NCBI GenBank assembly: GCA_903970165.1
Contig: CAJCHZ010000032.1
Location: forward strand, 1 to 60,220
Length of the DNA: 60,220 nt
Direction: 5' to 3'
DNA from: Betaproteobacteria bacterium
Lineage (GTDB): Bacteria > Acidobacteriota > Terriglobia > Acidiferrales > UBA7541
The notes below the pieces were generated by a model. It was not told the origin of the DNA, ran no database searches, and saw nothing but the letters and a program-made list of their open reading frames with translations. Shown here in pieces: positions 33,899 through 42,940 of the stretch. The position numbers and the translations under genes are program-made. How positions within the stretch are numbered: the stretch's first letter is position 1; every line of letters starts with the position of its first letter.

Positions 33899-34801
33899 CT
33901 AGGCGCTCCGAGCCTGACCCTTATAAGCCGGCACAAACACTTCTTTCACAAACTCCTCGTACGAAGTCGGCGTAGTGTTCGCAGCCGTCCTGGGCTCCAG
34001 CGCTCGCATGTGACCGTTGTTCAAGGAATCCGCCATTTCGATGATCAACGCCGCCATGCTCTTCGACATTCCCATCTGCGTCATGCCTTGAATCACCTGC
34101 TCCGGCGGCATCTGTATGTAGGTCAGGTTAGGTATCCCAATGGCCGTTCCCACAATCCTGGCCGCTTCCAAATACGTGATGTCCCGCTGCCCCAGTAGTT
34201 CTTTCGTTTGCTGGCCGCTGAAATCGAGCTTGAGCAGGGCTTCCGCCGCCGCGGCGCCTATGTCCCGAGTAGCTATCATCGGCAGCCGCAAGTCCGCGCT
34301 CACAGGCCCGGCCATCATTCCGAAATTCTTGATAATGCCAACCTGCGGCAACGTGTTCTCCATGAAATAACCCGCTCGCACGTTAAGAACATTCAGCTTG
34401 GGAATCTTGGCAAGCCGCTGCTCCAGAACATGAAGGCCCGCGACCGGTCCAGTCTTTTCCGGCTTATCAGCGCCAAAACTGCTCAGCGCTACCACATGCG
34501 TCACGCCTGACGTTTCAATCGCGCGCACAATGGCGTTCGTGATCTCGTCCTGGTGCGCCCGGTAGTCGGTGCTGCCCATATCGGGCGGCAGAAGTGCATA
34601 CGCTGCCTTCGCCCTTCCAAAAGCTCTGGACAGGGCATTGGGATCGGTCGCATCCGCCTCAAATGCTTCCGCACCTCGCGCAACGAATCGCGAAAGACGC
34701 TCTTTGTTGCGCCCCACAACCCGCACTTTCTGATTCTTGGCAAGTAAAGTATCCGCAACAATCGATCCTGTATGACCGGTCGCGCCTAAAATGACGTACA
34801 T
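33899..34801 (-). CDS. NmrA-like NAD(P)-binding protein within the hut cluster
   Basis: 300 residues from ATG 34801, which has AGGAGGAA ahead of it. N-terminal Rossmann motif MYVILGATGHTGSIVADTLL (GATGHTG glycine loop) and RVVGRNKERLSRF, then FEADATDP and HVVALSSFGADKPEKTG; no classical YxxxK catalytic pair is evident, as in NmrA and HSCARG-type relatives. Members sense or bind NAD(P) or act as quinone or ether reductases. It lies 58 bp after hutU and 111 bp before hutI. A part in histidine use is only positional inference. Confidence 0.87.
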   Translation of the reverse strand: MYVILGATGHTGSIVADTLLAKNQKVRVVGRNKERLSRFVARGAEAFEADATDPNALSRAFGRAKAAYALLPPDMGSTDYRAHQDEITNAIVRAIETSGVTHVVALSSFGADKPEKTGPVAGLHVLEQRLAKIPKLNVLNVRAGYFMENTLPQVGIIKNFGMMAGPVSADLRLPMIATRDIGAAAAEALLKLDFSGQQTKELLGQRDITYLEAARIVGTAIGIPNLTYIQMPPEQVIQGMTQMGMSKSMAALIIEMADSLNNGHMRALEPRTAANTTPTSYEEFVKEVFVPAYKGQARSA

Positions 34802-34859
34802 GATTTCCTCCTGCTGGACTTCTCTCAATACGATGCGGGCCAGAATGAGGAAGGTACGA

Positions 34860-36548
34860 CTACAACATGGGGATCTTGACGCCGCTCTTCTTCGCGAATT
34901 CAACCGCTTCCGGGTAACCTGCGTCCACGTGCCGCGCAACGCCCATTCCCGGATCATTGGTCAGCACGCGTTCGATTCGAGCCGCCATTTCTTTCGTCCC
35001 ATCCGCAACGGTGACTTGCCCGGCGTGCTGCGAATACCCAATCCCCACGCCGCCCCCGTTGTGAATAGACACCCACGAAGCCCCGCTGGCCGTATTCACC
35101 AGCGCGTTGAGCAGCGGCCAGTCGGCGATAGCATCGGACCCATCGAGCATAGACTCCGTCTCGCGAAATGGCGAAGAAACCGACCCGCAATCCAGATGAT
35201 CGCGCCCAATCACCACGGGCGCTTTCAATTCGCCGCGCGCAACCAAGTCATTGAGTGCCAGCCCAAACTTGTCGCGCTCTCCGTAACCTAGCCAGCAAAT
35301 CCTCGAGGGCAACCCCTGAAACTTCACCCGTTTCTGCGCCAGTTTGATCCACCGCGTCAAATGCTCATCCTGCGGAAACATTTCCAAAACAAGCTGGTCC
35401 GTCCGCGCAATGTCCGAAGCTTCGCCGGAAAGCGCCGCCCAGCGAAACGGCCCTTTGCCCTCGCAAAAAAGCGGACGAATATAAGCCGGCACAAATCCGG
35501 GGAAGTCGTAAGCGTTCTTCACGCCGTGTTCGAACGCAAACGTTCGGATATTGTTGCCATAATCAAACGTAACAGCCCCAAGCTTCTGCAAATCCAGCAT
35601 GCCCTGAACGTGCTCCGCCATCGCCGCAAGCGAATGCTTCCGGTATTCCGAGGGATCGCTCTTGCGCAGTTCCAGTGCAGACGCCAGCGTCATGCCATTT
35701 GGCACATACCCGCCGATGGGATCGTGCGCGCTGGTCTGGTCCGTCAACAAATCCGGCACAACGCCGCGCTTCGCCAGTTCGGGGATCAAGTCGGCGCAGT
35801 TGCCGACCAAACCCACGGAAGTCGCCTCGCCTGTGCGCACGGCGTTTTTCAAAATACGCAGCGCTTCGTCGAGGTTCGTAACCATGACGTCGCAATACCC
35901 GCCCTTCACACGCCGCTTGATGCGCTCCGGGTCGACGTCAATACCAAGAAAAGCCGCGCCATTCATGGTGGCGGCGAGAGGCTGCGCGCCACCCATTCCG
36001 CCCATGCCGCCGGTCACAACCAATTTCCCGCTCAAACTCCCGCCAAAATGCTTCTTCGCCGCCGCTGCAAACGTTTCGTACGTGCCTTGCAAAATCCCTT
36101 GCGTGCCAATATAAATCCAGCTTCCCGCGGTCATCTGTCCGTACATCATCAACCCGGCGCGGTCGAGTTCGTGAAACCGTTCCCAGTTATTCCAGTGTCC
36201 AGTCAAATTAGAATTGCAAAGCAAAACGCGCGGCGCATACTCATGCGTCCGAAAAACAGCCACCGGCTTTCCCGATTGCACCAGAAGCGTCTCGTCCGCC
36301 TCCAGCGCCTTTAGCGAACGCACAATCGCATGAAAGCATTCCCAATTCCGCGCCGCCTTCCCAGTCCCTCCATACACCACCAAATCCTCAGGCTTTTCAG
36401 CCACTTCCGGATCGAGGTTGTTCATCAACATCCGCAGCGCCGCTTCCTGCTGCCATCCCTTGCAGGAAAGCGTCGTGCCGCGTGCCGCGCGAAAAGGTCC
36501 TCGTCCCGGATCGGCTGCCTTTGTGGTTCCTTGCACCGTGGTGCTCAT
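34860..36548 (-). CDS. hutU: Urocanate hydratase
   Basis: Second step of histidine breakdown, urocanate to imidazolonepropionate, with tightly bound NAD as electrophile. 562 residues, usual length. Hallmarks: [50 protein letters not shown], and the conserved Cys in [15 protein letters not shown]. Start ATG 36548, GGAG about ten bases upstream. First gene of the cluster; histidine ammonia-lyase (hutH), which makes urocanate, is not in the window. Confidence 0.97.
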   Translation of the reverse strand: MSTTVQGTTKAADPGRGPFRAARGTTLSCKGWQQEAALRMLMNNLDPEVAEKPEDLVVYGGTGKAARNWECFHAIVRSLKALEADETLLVQSGKPVAVFRTHEYAPRVLLCNSNLTGHWNNWERFHELDRAGLMMYGQMTAGSWIYIGTQGILQGTYETFAAAAKKHFGGSLSGKLVVTGGMGGMGGAQPLAATMNGAAFLGIDVDPERIKRRVKGGYCDVMVTNLDEALRILKNAVRTGEATSVGLVGNCADLIPELAKRGVVPDLLTDQTSAHDPIGGYVPNGMTLASALELRKSDPSEYRKHSLAAMAEHVQGMLDLQKLGAVTFDYGNNIRTFAFEHGVKNAYDFPGFVPAYIRPLFCEGKGPFRWAALSGEASDIARTDQLVLEMFPQDEHLTRWIKLAQKRVKFQGLPSRICWLGYGERDKFGLALNDLVARGELKAPVVIGRDHLDCGSVSSPFRETESMLDGSDAIADWPLLNALVNTASGASWVSIHNGGGVGIGYSQHAGQVTVADGTKEMAARIERVLTNDPGMGVARHVDAGYPEAVEFAKKSGVKIPML

Positions 36549-36649
36549 TGATCTTGGCTCCGTGAATCATCCTACCGCACCCGATGGCCGCAGCGAAGAG
36601 GGCCTATAGCCAGGGGCCTACGCGCCACTGGGCTAGCACGATGACGGGG

Positions 36650-37066
36650 TTAGAACCAGGTGCGGGCTTTGTATTGGCGGTATTCGTCGCCGAAGTGGGC
36701 TTCGAGGACGCGGGCCTCGGCGCGAGCACGCAAGAACTGCATGGGGAGGACGAAGAGAAAGGCGAGCAGGTAGTAAGGCTTGTCGAGAAATAGGATGAGA
36801 CCGACGAGAGCCAGAAAGCCGAAGAGATAAACAGGGTTCCGAATGCGGGAATAGAGGCCATGGGTGACGAGTTGGCGGGCTTGCGGCGTCAAGGAAAAGG
36901 ACTTGCCGAGCTGGACCCGAGCGACAGTGACCAGCAGGAGGCCGAGGATAGTGAGGACTAGGCCAACGATGCGCAGCGGAGTCCAGGGAGGTTGCCAGAA
37001 GAGGTAGATGAGATAAGCGACGCCGATGGATGGCACGAGGGTGACAAGGAGGGCGGAGAGGGTCAT
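36650..37066 (-). CDS. ICMT/PEMT-like membrane methyltransferase family protein
   Basis: 138 residues from ATG 37066; the frame is open further upstream but that part is non-coding in character. About four membrane segments. The C-terminal signature THGLYSRIRNPVYLFGFLALVG followed by E..L...FG.EY..Y (ARVLEAHFGDEYRQYKART) is that of isoprenylcysteine carboxyl methyltransferase and phospholipid methyltransferase relatives, which use S-adenosylmethionine. Bacterial members of this small class methylate unknown lipids or have no shown activity. It is 101 bp upstream of hutU on the same strand. Confidence 0.82.
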   Translation of the reverse strand: MTLSALLVTLVPSIGVAYLIYLFWQPPWTPLRIVGLVLTILGLLLVTVARVQLGKSFSLTPQARQLVTHGLYSRIRNPVYLFGFLALVGLILFLDKPYYLLAFLFVLPMQFLRARAEARVLEAHFGDEYRQYKARTWF

Positions 37067-37183
37067 CAGAATGATGATAGCGCGGGACGGGGAGTGGCGG
37101 GAAGAACGTGGCCCGTGATCCGAGGGGTACCCCTCCAGATCTCCCGAGTTTTGCAATTCGTCACCCCGAATCCCGACTACTCG

Positions 37184-37215
37184 CCACCACCACCCACCAC
37201 CCACTACTCACTCCC
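37184..37215. repeat. C/A-rich low-complexity tract upstream of fadD
   Basis: About 32 bases of CCACCACCACCCACC-type sequence with almost no G, 50 bp before the start at 37265. It is likely low-complexity DNA; no function shown. Confidence 0.45.
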
Positions 37216-37264
37216 GACCGCCGTTGCGCCATCGAATCACGTGCGATACAGTGAGTCTCTTAGC

Positions 37265-39073
37265 ATGAACTACGGCACGCTTCCCTCACGCCTCCTCAAC
37301 GCCATCGACTCTCTGCCCAATCCCCGTGCGCAGATGTTTCGCGCGCCCGAAGGCTGGCAATCGATATCCTCTGAAGAGTTCCTGCGGCGCGTGGCGGGCC
37401 TCTCGACGGCGTTTGTGGAGCTTGGCATCAAACCGGGCGACCGCGTCGGCCTGTTCGCAACCAACCGACCCGAGTGGCACACCGCCGATTTTGCCATCAC
37501 GGGCGCGGGCGGAGTTACTGTCCCGATCTATTTCAACGAGTCGCTAGAGCGCATCACGTATATTTTAAAGCACTGCGGCGCAAGGTGTGTTTTCGCTGCG
37601 GGCCATGCGCAAATGCAGAAACTCCAGGCGCTCCGTTCGCAACTGCCGGAGCTCGAGCAGGTCATTCTGGCCGATTGCTCTGATTTACCACCGGATTGTC
37701 TGCGATACGAGACTTTGATTGCGTCCTCTGGAGCGACGGACGTCGCCTCTTACCGTATGCGCGCGTCGCAAGTGTTGCCGGGCCAACTCAGCTCGCTCAT
37801 TTACACCTCCGGTACTACGGGCGAGCCGAAAGGCGTGATGCTCACGCACACGAATTTTTGCTCGAACGTTTCAGACGCCTGTGCCAACGTGAAATTTTCT
37901 GCGAAAGACGACCTGGCCATCTCGTTTCTTCCCCTTGCACACGTGTATGGCCGCATGCTGGACTACACGCACATTTTCCACGGCATTACGATCGCCTATG
38001 TCGAGGCGGTCGAACAGCTTCCGCAGGCACTCCTCGAGGTACAACCGACATTGCTGGCCGCAGTGCCGCGCGTCTTTGAGAAAATTTATGCGCGCGTCGT
38101 CGAAAAGGGAAGTAAGCAAACCGGTACCGCGCGCAGAATCTTCGACTGGTCCATGAGCGTCTCTTCCCGCTCTGCGCTATGGCGCTCCGGCGAAGCGAAA
38201 GCCGGCTTGGCATTGCGGACCGAATGGGCGATGGTGGATAAGCTCGTCTACTCCAGGATTCGCGAAGGAACCGGCGGAAAGCTGCGGCTGGTTTTTTCGG
38301 GCGGCGCGCCGCTTGCAAAACCTCTTGCGGAATTTTTCTGGGCCGTGGGAATTCCGATCTACCAGGGATATGGCCTGACGGAAACCTCGCCGGTTCTGAC
38401 GAGCAACTATCCGCAAAACCGCATGGGCAGCTCGGGCAAACCGATTCCCAACGTGGAGATTCGCATCGCGGAAGACGGCGAAGTGATTGTGAAGGGCCCA
38501 TGCGTCATGCAGGGCTATTACAAGAGCCCCGAGTCGACGCGCGAAGTGCTCACCTCCGACGGCTGGTTCAGCACCGGCGACATCGGCTACCTCGACAAGG
38601 ACAACTATCTTTTCATCACCGACCGCAAAAAAGACTTGATCAAAACCGCGGCGGGAAAATTTGTCGCGCCGCAGCCCATCGAGAACGCTCTGAAAACCAG
38701 CCCGTGCATCTTGAACGCCATGGTGGTTGGCGACAAACGGAAATTTGTTTCGGCGCTGATTGTTCCGAATCAGGGGACGGTTGCCGCGAAGGCGGCTGAA
38801 CGGGGCATCAAGTTTTCGTCGAACGTCGAAATGGCCGCGCATCCCTGGGTGAGGACGCTCATCGAAAGCGAAGTGAAGCGCCTTACGGCCAATCTCGCCC
38901 AATATGAAAGCATCAAGCGTTTCGCACTGCTGCCCGAGGATTTTACATTCGACAACGGCAGCCTGACCTTCACACTGAAGCTGCGGCGCCGCGTCGTGGA
39001 ACAGCAGTATCAAGAAATCATCGAGCAGCTCTATGCGGATGTGGCCGAGCCCCGGCCCATCCTTCAGGAATAA
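37265..39073 (+). CDS. fadD: Long-chain fatty acid-CoA ligase (AMP-dependent)
   Basis: Activates fatty acids to acyl-CoA via acyl-AMP. 602 residues from ATG 37265 (start MNYGTLPSRLLNAID). AMP-binding motif LIYTSGTTGEPKGVMLTH, GYGLTETSP, and the hinge region FSTGDIGYLDKDNYLFITDRKKDLIKTAAGKFV with the catalytic Lys near the end of that segment. The inserted LAHVYGRMLDYTHIFHGI and the length suit the long-chain ACSL/FAA1 class. The frame is open upstream to 36992 but includes the low-complexity tract and is not coding. Convergent with the M16 gene. Confidence 0.94.
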   Translation: MNYGTLPSRLLNAIDSLPNPRAQMFRAPEGWQSISSEEFLRRVAGLSTAFVELGIKPGDRVGLFATNRPEWHTADFAITGAGGVTVPIYFNESLERITYILKHCGARCVFAAGHAQMQKLQALRSQLPELEQVILADCSDLPPDCLRYETLIASSGATDVASYRMRASQVLPGQLSSLIYTSGTTGEPKGVMLTHTNFCSNVSDACANVKFSAKDDLAISFLPLAHVYGRMLDYTHIFHGITIAYVEAVEQLPQALLEVQPTLLAAVPRVFEKIYARVVEKGSKQTGTARRIFDWSMSVSSRSALWRSGEAKAGLALRTEWAMVDKLVYSRIREGTGGKLRLVFSGGAPLAKPLAEFFWAVGIPIYQGYGLTETSPVLTSNYPQNRMGSSGKPIPNVEIRIAEDGEVIVKGPCVMQGYYKSPESTREVLTSDGWFSTGDIGYLDKDNYLFITDRKKDLIKTAAGKFVAPQPIENALKTSPCILNAMVVGDKRKFVSALIVPNQGTVAAKAAERGIKFSSNVEMAAHPWVRTLIESEVKRLTANLAQYESIKRFALLPEDFTFDNGSLTFTLKLRRRVVEQQYQEIIEQLYADVAEPRPILQE

Positions 39074-39140
39074 GCGATAAGCTTTCCAAAGCCCTTCGCA
39101 GTTCCGGTTGCACCACTTTTTGCCTAAGTCAGTACGACCA

Positions 39141-41882
39141 CTAGTTGCCCGGTAGTGGCTTGCCGTCCGCATCCAGGAACTTCAGCTCACCCAGATTCAC
39201 CTCGCGCACGCCGGTCTCAATTTTTGCGCGGTCGCCTACGACCACCCAGATCAGGTTGTCGGGGCGGACGATCTCCTTAGCCGCGCCGTTCACGTCGGAG
39301 GTTTTCAGGGCGAGAATTTTCGCCGCCATGGTTTCGTAGTAATCGTCTGGCAAGCCGTAGCGCACGAGCTCGTTGATGGACGAGCCCACTTCTTCCTGTG
39401 TTTCGCGCGACCCGGGCAGGCTGAGGGTTTCGCTGTTCTGCACGACGGCGAGTTCTTCCAGCGAGATGGGTTTATCGGACAAGACGGCTCGGAATTCTTT
39501 GTTCACTTCGATGAGCGATTCCTTGGTCTTGTCGGTTTGCACGGGCGCGACGGTCAGCCACGGGCGCTGTTCGCGCGCGGGGAGGAGCACCGTTCTTACC
39601 CCGTACGACCAATGCTTGTCTTCGCGCAGATTCGCGTTGATGCGCGCGAGAAACAGTCCGCCAAGCGCGTCGTTCACGGCCTCCATGGCCAGTTCGTTGG
39701 GGTTGTTCGTACGCGGAGCCAGGTCAGCCGCCAGGATCACCGATTGCTGTGCGCCGGGTTTGTCAATCAAGTAGACAACGGATTTCGCCGGCTGGGGAAC
39801 ACTGGCGATCTTCTTTTGCGGAGTCTGCCCGGGCTTCCAGTTGGCGAAGAGCTTCTCCAATTTCGGAGCTACTTCGGCCAGCGTCGTGTCGCCGGCGATC
39901 ACCAGCGTGGCGTGATTCGGCTTGAACCACGTGTCGTGAAATTTCACGAGGTCTTCGCGCGTCATCTTCTCGACGCTGGCAGTGGTTCCGGAGCCGGTGG
40001 CAGGGTTGCCGTAAGCGTGGCCTTCGCCGTAAAGCAGCGCCGGCAACACCCGCAGACCCATTTGCTGTGGCGTGTTCTTTTCGCGCTGAATGGCGGCTAT
40101 TTGCAACTTTTGTTGACGCTGGAAGTCCGTTGCCGGGAACGCCGGGTTTAGAATGACGTCCGCGTAGAGCTCGAGTGAAGAGTCCAATTTCGATTTGAGC
40201 GCCGAAAGGCGCACAACGGAAGTATCCAAGTCGGAGTATGCACCGATCTGCGCGCCCAGCAGTTCCTGTTCGTCGCTGATTTGCAGCGCGTTCTTTGTCC
40301 TGGTGCCGCCGCTGAGCAAGGTCATGGTCATGCTGGCGGTGCCGGGCAAAACGGACTGATCGGCCGCATAGCCGGCGTCCATATTCAGCCAAAAGGTAAC
40401 CAGCGGCACTTCGTGGCGCTCCGCGAGAATCACCTTCAAGCCGTTCGAGAGCGTCGCGCGCTGCAGCTTGGGCAGCTTGAGCGTTGGCGGCCTGCCGATG
40501 TCCGGCGCTTTGGAGCGATCCGCGCCCTGCGCTGAGGCTTTGTATGGCGGGAAGGGCTGCACCTCGAGAATATACACGCCGTCAGAAAGCCAGCGGATCG
40601 CCGCGGCTTTGACGTCTTGGGCCGTGGCTTCCTGAATTCGCTTCAGAGAAATCTTGTACGCGTCCGGGCTTCCCAGGAACACCTGGCTTTGCGCCAAGCG
40701 GTCGGACTTGCCCCCAAATCCGCCGATGCGCTCGACGCCGCGCACGAAGTTCGCTTCATGCTGCGCTTTGGCGCGTGCCAGTTCCTCCGCGGTCGGCCCA
40801 TCTTGCAGAAATTTCGCCAGTTCTTCGTCGATTTCCTTTTCGACTTGCAACAGGTCGCCGCCCGACTTGGCCGTAGCTTGAATGCGGAACTGGCCGGCAA
40901 TTTCGTTTTCGGCCGCAAACGCGTTCGCGTTCGTCGCTATTTGATCGTCATAGACCAGCCGTTTGTAGAAGCGCGAGCTCTTGCCCGTGCTCAGCACGTC
41001 GCCGGCTAACTCGAGGTAATCGGCGTCGGGGCTGCCGTACTGCGGAATGTTCCACGTTTTGTAGATGCGCGCCTGCGGCACGCGGTCCTGAACGATTTGC
41101 CGGTGCGTGCCCGTCATCTTTGCAATCCATGCTTCCTGGTGCGCCACGGGAGGCCCCGGAGGAATGTTGCCAAAATATTTTTGGACTTTTTCCTTTGCGG
41201 TTTTTAGGTCGATGTCGCCGGCCAGCACAATCGTCACGTTTGACGGCCCGTAGTACGTTCGGAACCAGTCCTTCACGTCTTCCAACGACGCGGCATTCAA
41301 GTCCGCCACCTCTCCGATGACCGTCCACGAATAGGGATGGCCCACGGGATAGGTATTCTGCGTGGTGAGTTCGTAGGAAACCGAGTATGGCTGGTTCTGG
41401 CCCTGCCGCTTCTCGTTCTGCACCACGCCGCGCTGCAGGTCGAGCGTCTTCTGGTCAATGGCGCTGAGCAGGTAGCCCATGCGGTCGGATTCCATCCACA
41501 GCGTGTAATCCACGGCCGACGTTGGAACATTTTCAAAATAATTGGTGCGGTCGTTGTTCGTCGTGCCGTTCAAATCCGTGGCGCCGATTTTTTCCATCGC
41601 GTCAATGTAGCGGCCCGGCGAATGTTCGCTGCCAGCGAACATCAGGTGCTCGAACAAATGGGCAAATCCGGTCTTGCCGAGCTTTTCGTTTTTCGAGCCT
41701 ACGTGATACCACGTATTAATCGCGACGATGGGTGCCTTGTGGTCTTCGTGCACGATCACCGTTAGGCCGTTGTCGAGCACGAATTTCTGAAATGGAATAT
41801 CAATGCCATTGCTCTGCGCGCGAACTCCGGCTGCTCCGCACAGCGCCAGGAGCAGAATCACGACGGTCGTTCTAATTCGCAT
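39141..41882 (-). CDS. Double-domain M16 (pitrilysin-type) zinc peptidase
   Basis: 913 residues with signal peptide MRIRTTVVILLLALCGAAGVRA. The first M16 half holds the inverted zinc motif HLFEH at 75-79 (TGFAHLFEHLMFAGS), with a third ligand expected in GVVQNEKRQ about 75 residues later. The second half begins around 465 (TLSNGLKVILAERHEVPLV) and lacks the HxxEH motif, so it is the structural, catalytically inactive half. Such periplasmic or membrane-facing M16 proteins degrade peptides released in the periplasm; targets unknown. Start ATG 41882 with GGGGGAAAA upstream. Convergent with fadD. Confidence 0.94.
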   Translation of the reverse strand: MRIRTTVVILLLALCGAAGVRAQSNGIDIPFQKFVLDNGLTVIVHEDHKAPIVAINTWYHVGSKNEKLGKTGFAHLFEHLMFAGSEHSPGRYIDAMEKIGATDLNGTTNNDRTNYFENVPTSAVDYTLWMESDRMGYLLSAIDQKTLDLQRGVVQNEKRQGQNQPYSVSYELTTQNTYPVGHPYSWTVIGEVADLNAASLEDVKDWFRTYYGPSNVTIVLAGDIDLKTAKEKVQKYFGNIPPGPPVAHQEAWIAKMTGTHRQIVQDRVPQARIYKTWNIPQYGSPDADYLELAGDVLSTGKSSRFYKRLVYDDQIATNANAFAAENEIAGQFRIQATAKSGGDLLQVEKEIDEELAKFLQDGPTAEELARAKAQHEANFVRGVERIGGFGGKSDRLAQSQVFLGSPDAYKISLKRIQEATAQDVKAAAIRWLSDGVYILEVQPFPPYKASAQGADRSKAPDIGRPPTLKLPKLQRATLSNGLKVILAERHEVPLVTFWLNMDAGYAADQSVLPGTASMTMTLLSGGTRTKNALQISDEQELLGAQIGAYSDLDTSVVRLSALKSKLDSSLELYADVILNPAFPATDFQRQQKLQIAAIQREKNTPQQMGLRVLPALLYGEGHAYGNPATGSGTTASVEKMTREDLVKFHDTWFKPNHATLVIAGDTTLAEVAPKLEKLFANWKPGQTPQKKIASVPQPAKSVVYLIDKPGAQQSVILAADLAPRTNNPNELAMEAVNDALGGLFLARINANLREDKHWSYGVRTVLLPAREQRPWLTVAPVQTDKTKESLIEVNKEFRAVLSDKPISLEELAVVQNSETLSLPGSRETQEEVGSSINELVRYGLPDDYYETMAAKILALKTSDVNGAAKEIVRPDNLIWVVVGDRAKIETGVREVNLGELKFLDADGKPLPGN

Positions 41883-42144
41883 TTTTCCCCCAGCAATTTC
41901 CCCGACGCCCGCTTAGGATTCAGGAACTCCGAACGCACTACCTCGCCGAACTGAGACGAAGGGGAATGGGAAAGGTCACCGACAAAGCAGCCGCCCCATC
42001 TGCGTTGACGCACAAACAGTATCGAAAATTAATGCCGGAAAGTCCACGCGAATGGGGAACTCGTCTGCGACCGGCGGTTCGGCGTAGCATCTTACGATTT
42101 GTAGGCAAGCCCGCGGAGGGCTAAAATCTCTCCGGGGATTACCA

Positions 42145-42921
42145 ATGTCTGATGAACTCGTCATAGCCGGCCGCGCGTTCAAATCGCGCTTGATCGTGGG
42201 AACGGGGAAGTACCGCAGCTTTCCGGAAATGGCTCGTGCACACGCCGCCTCCGGCGCGGACATGGTCACGGTGGCCGTGCGTCGCGTGAATCTTACCGAC
42301 CGTTCCAAGGAATCGCTTCTGGATTACATTGACCGCGAAAAAATGTTCATTCTGCCGAACACGGCGGCTTGTTACACCGCCGATGAAGCGATTCGCACGG
42401 CGCGACTGGCCCGCGAAGTCGGCCTCTCGAATTGGGTGAAGCTGGAAGTTATTGGCGACCAGCAAACGCTTTTCCCTGATACCGAACAACTCATCGAAGC
42501 CACTCGAGTTCTGGTGAAGGAGGGCTTCGTTGTTCTGCCCTATACGAACGACGACCTGATCGCTGCTCGCAAGTTGATTGATGCGGGCGCCGCGGCCGTG
42601 ATGCCGCTCGCCGCGCCGATCGGCTCCGGCCTGGGCATTCAGAATCCCGCGAACCTTCGCATTCTCCGCGAGCGGATCACAGAAGTTCCGATGATCGTGG
42701 ACGCAGGCGTTGGCACGGCTTCCGACGCCGCCGTAGCGATGGAACTCGGCGCGGATGGCGTGCTCATGAACACCGCCATCGCCGAAGCGGCCGACGCGGT
42801 TCTAATGGCCGAAGCGATGCGCGAAGCCGTCTCTGCGGGCCGCAAAGCGTGGCTCGCAGGCCGCATGCAAAAGCGCCTGTACGCTTCCGCCTCCTCGCCG
42901 CTCTCTGGGGTGGTTCGTTAG
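42145..42921 (+). CDS. thiG: Thiazole synthase ThiG
   Basis: Builds the thiazole phosphate of thiamine from DXP, the ThiS thiocarboxylate and dehydroglycine. 258 residues, TIM barrel. The DXP Schiff-base lysine is K99 in [30 protein letters not shown] and GSGLGIQNP are ThiG signatures, with the phosphate-binding [19 protein letters not shown] at the end. It stands alone: no thiS, thiC, thiE or thiO within the window and no TPP riboswitch motif in the 262 bp upstream. Convergent with the 42941 gene, 19 bp apart. Confidence 0.95.
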   Translation: MSDELVIAGRAFKSRLIVGTGKYRSFPEMARAHAASGADMVTVAVRRVNLTDRSKESLLDYIDREKMFILPNTAACYTADEAIRTARLAREVGLSNWVKLEVIGDQQTLFPDTEQLIEATRVLVKEGFVVLPYTNDDLIAARKLIDAGAAAVMPLAAPIGSGLGIQNPANLRILRERITEVPMIVDAGVGTASDAAVAMELGADGVLMNTAIAEAADAVLMAEAMREAVSAGRKAWLAGRMQKRLYASASSPLSGVVR

Positions 42922-42940
42922 TTGAAGCTTCCCGCGCCGT

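Noticed and set aside
36992..37264. Upstream extension of fadD
   Set aside because: It runs through C/A-rich low-complexity DNA and has no family similarity; ATG 37265 matches the usual N-terminus.
41883..42144. TPP riboswitch upstream of thiG
   Set aside because: No CUGAGA-type or ACCUGAUCUGG-like core was seen in the 262 bp before the start.
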